From contig NAVB01000010.1 in assembly GCA_002179805.1 (NCBI GenBank), positions 1 to 64,000 of the forward strand: a DNA stretch of 64,000 nt, written 5' to 3'. The position numbers were made by a program, and so were the translations under genes. The notes beneath the pieces were generated by a model. It ran no database searches and had not been told where the DNA came from. It saw only the letters and a list, made by a program, of their open reading frames with translations. Shown one piece after another: positions 62,780-64,000 of this stretch. This DNA is from Acanthamoeba lenticulata. Its lineage: Eukaryota > Discosea > Longamoebia > Acanthamoebidae. Numbering within the stretch: the first letter of the stretch is position 1; every line of letters begins with the position of its first letter.

Positions 62780-64000
62780 CTACTTTGGTCGCAGTTGCGG
62801 GTTCGTGCCCGTCGTGTAGTACGGCACGCCACCCTGCGTAGGAGCTCCACCGGTCAGCACATGGACAGCACCAAAGGAGGAGAAGAGGAGAAGCGTGTCA
62901 CCTGCGGCGTTTGGCCGCCCATGCCGTCAAAGTTGAGGCCCTGCATCGAGCCCACCGCACCGCCCATGCTGTAGTTGCCGCCGCCCACCGGGGCGCCTCC
63001 CATGTGCGGCGCGAACGAGTGCACCGTGTGTCCCGTGCCAGTCTGTCCCGGGAAGCCGCCGCCACCGCCTGCGCCAGCGTGGCCTCCTCCCTAGGGTATG
63101 TGCAGTGCATCCTCTGGGTCAGCGCATGGTCGAGCGAGAAGAAGACAAGAAGAGAAGGAGGAGTTGGTGAGAACCGAGGCCATGGCCATGCCCTGACCGC
63201 CGCCCATGGACCCGAGGTGGCCGCCGCCGGGTTGGCCGCCCATCCCGCCAGGAGGCACTCCCGGTTGGCCCATGCCCATGCCCACGCCCTGGAGCTGCCC
63301 GCCCATCTGGCCTCCGCCGGGGAACCCGCCCATGGGCTGTCCCGTCGGGACCCCCGAGACGCCGCCCGGTGGCGCCACCCGGCGCACGGCCGAGACGGCG
63401 GACGGGGGCTGGGCGGGCTGCGCCTGCGGCATGTGCTGCTGGCCGCCCGACGGCGCGCCCGCGGGGTTGCCCGGCTGGCCCACCGCTTGGCCGACGCCGC
63501 CGCCCGGCTGGCTCACGACCTGCACGCCGCCCGGCTGCGCGGCTCCCTGAACGCTCTGAGAACCACCGGGCTGGCCCTGCGGAGGCTGGCCAAGGCCAGC
63601 CGTGGAGAAGGGCCGGATGTTGAGCTGCTGCTTCGTGTGGATGAGCCCGAGCAGCGTGTCCTTGTGCGGGATCAGGAACAGCGTCTTTGACGGCAGCCCG
63701 ATCACCGCCGCCTGGGTCGCCGACGTACGGTCGTAGTGAGTATCCTCAAGCAGTGCCGGCAGGGGAACAGCGAGGCGAGGCGAGGGGCATACCCAGGACC
63801 GGGTCATCAACTGGTTGAGGAACTGGGAGTAGGCGGGCGTGACGACCTTGTGCACGGTAAAGTGCAGCACGATGGCTTGCTTGAGGTGCATCTGGAGCGC
63901 GTCCTTGGACGCGCACACGCCGGTCACCACCAGCTGGCTCGGCCAATCCTTGGTTCCGCTGGTCATCGTCGGCCATTCCCCCACGCGTGTGTGTGAGAAA
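62780..64000 (-). CDS. Mediator subunit MED25-like, C-terminal part (gene cut by window end)
   Basis: The gene enters at 64000 and ends TAG 62780-62782; three or four exons are visible. The part near 63960-63610 reads DWPSQLVVTGVCASKDALQM, IVLHFTVHKVVTPAYSQFLN, AAVIGLPSKTLFLIPHKDTL and LGLIHTKQQLNIRP. This resembles the activator-interacting region of plant MED25/PFT1 (a W-P segment, then an AVIxLPSxTLxL segment and a closing KP/RP), ahead of a Gln-rich tail. Here the tail is instead Gly/Pro/Gln/Met-rich. The last exon is GGVPYYTTGTNPQLRPK. MED25 lets transcription factors contact Mediator. The von Willebrand A domain expected at the N-terminus would lie outside the window. The assignment is by recalled similarity. 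Confidence 0.72.

Overview
This is nuclear DNA of a free-living amoeba, most likely Acanthamoeba (A. castellanii or a close relative). The evidence is an actin C-terminus identical in style to Acanthamoeba actin, two 5S rRNA genes of the Acanthamoeba type, dense short GT-AG introns with T-rich acceptors, GC-rich codons, AT-rich intergenic and intronic patches, and gene families typical of this genus (CBM49 cyst-wall lectins, F-box proteins, ankyrin-like proteins with an ANGCPW repeat, Kelch-RasGEF). Genes are packed closely: convergent 3' ends lie only 45-80 bp apart and divergent starts only about 145-460 bp apart. There is no bacterial or viral block.

Layout. 1-454: actin 3' end (+). 865-983 and 8513-8631: two identical 5S rRNA genes (+) that share a 3' flank. 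1196-3287: SLC17-like MFS transporter (+). 3540-5950: ADP-ribosylglycohydrolase with an apparent PUB domain (+). 6017-7529: glutathionyl-hydroquinone reductase (-). 7728-8426: F-box/ANGCPW-repeat protein (-). 8834-12384: OSCA/TMEM63 channel (-). 12841-15616: large ankyrin protein (+). 15696-16363: RNA polymerase I subunit RPA12 (-). 16509-18620: F-box protein (+). 18795-19385: papain-fold-like frame broken by two TGAs (+). 19467-26531: complete GCN2 eIF2alpha kinase (-).

26730-31576: Kelch-LisH-RasGEF (+). 31623-33051: leucine-rich repeat protein (-). 33304-34788: membrane-anchored FkbM methyltransferase (-). 35108-35863: Luke-type two-domain cellulose-binding lectin (+). 35909-42515: DNMT1-type DNA cytosine methyltransferase (-). 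42688-48987: RasGAP (-). 49369-50017: small EamA transporter (-). 50270-52660: F-box plus cold-shock-like domain protein (-). 53484-57104: Cdc7/SepA-type kinase (-). 57404-59151: unknown helical protein with a hydrophobic hairpin (-). 60356-61145: MORN-repeat protein (+). 61285-61640: decayed ANGCPW-repeat fragments. 61845-62711: F-box protein (+). 62780-64000: C-terminal part of a plant-like Mediator MED25 (-).

The genes do not form one pathway, but some themes recur: Ras signalling (a GEF and a GAP 11 kb apart), stress and translation control (GCN2, RPA12, 5S), ubiquitin/p97-linked factors (three F-box proteins with clear partners, PUB-ARH), epigenetic control (DNMT1) and cyst wall biology (lectin). 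The items most worth a second look are the domain fusions (PUB-ARH, F-box-cold-shock), the CXXC-less DNMT1, the 5S duplication, and the two loci that look like young pseudogenes. Splice junctions were read by eye; gene spans are more reliable than individual exon edges.
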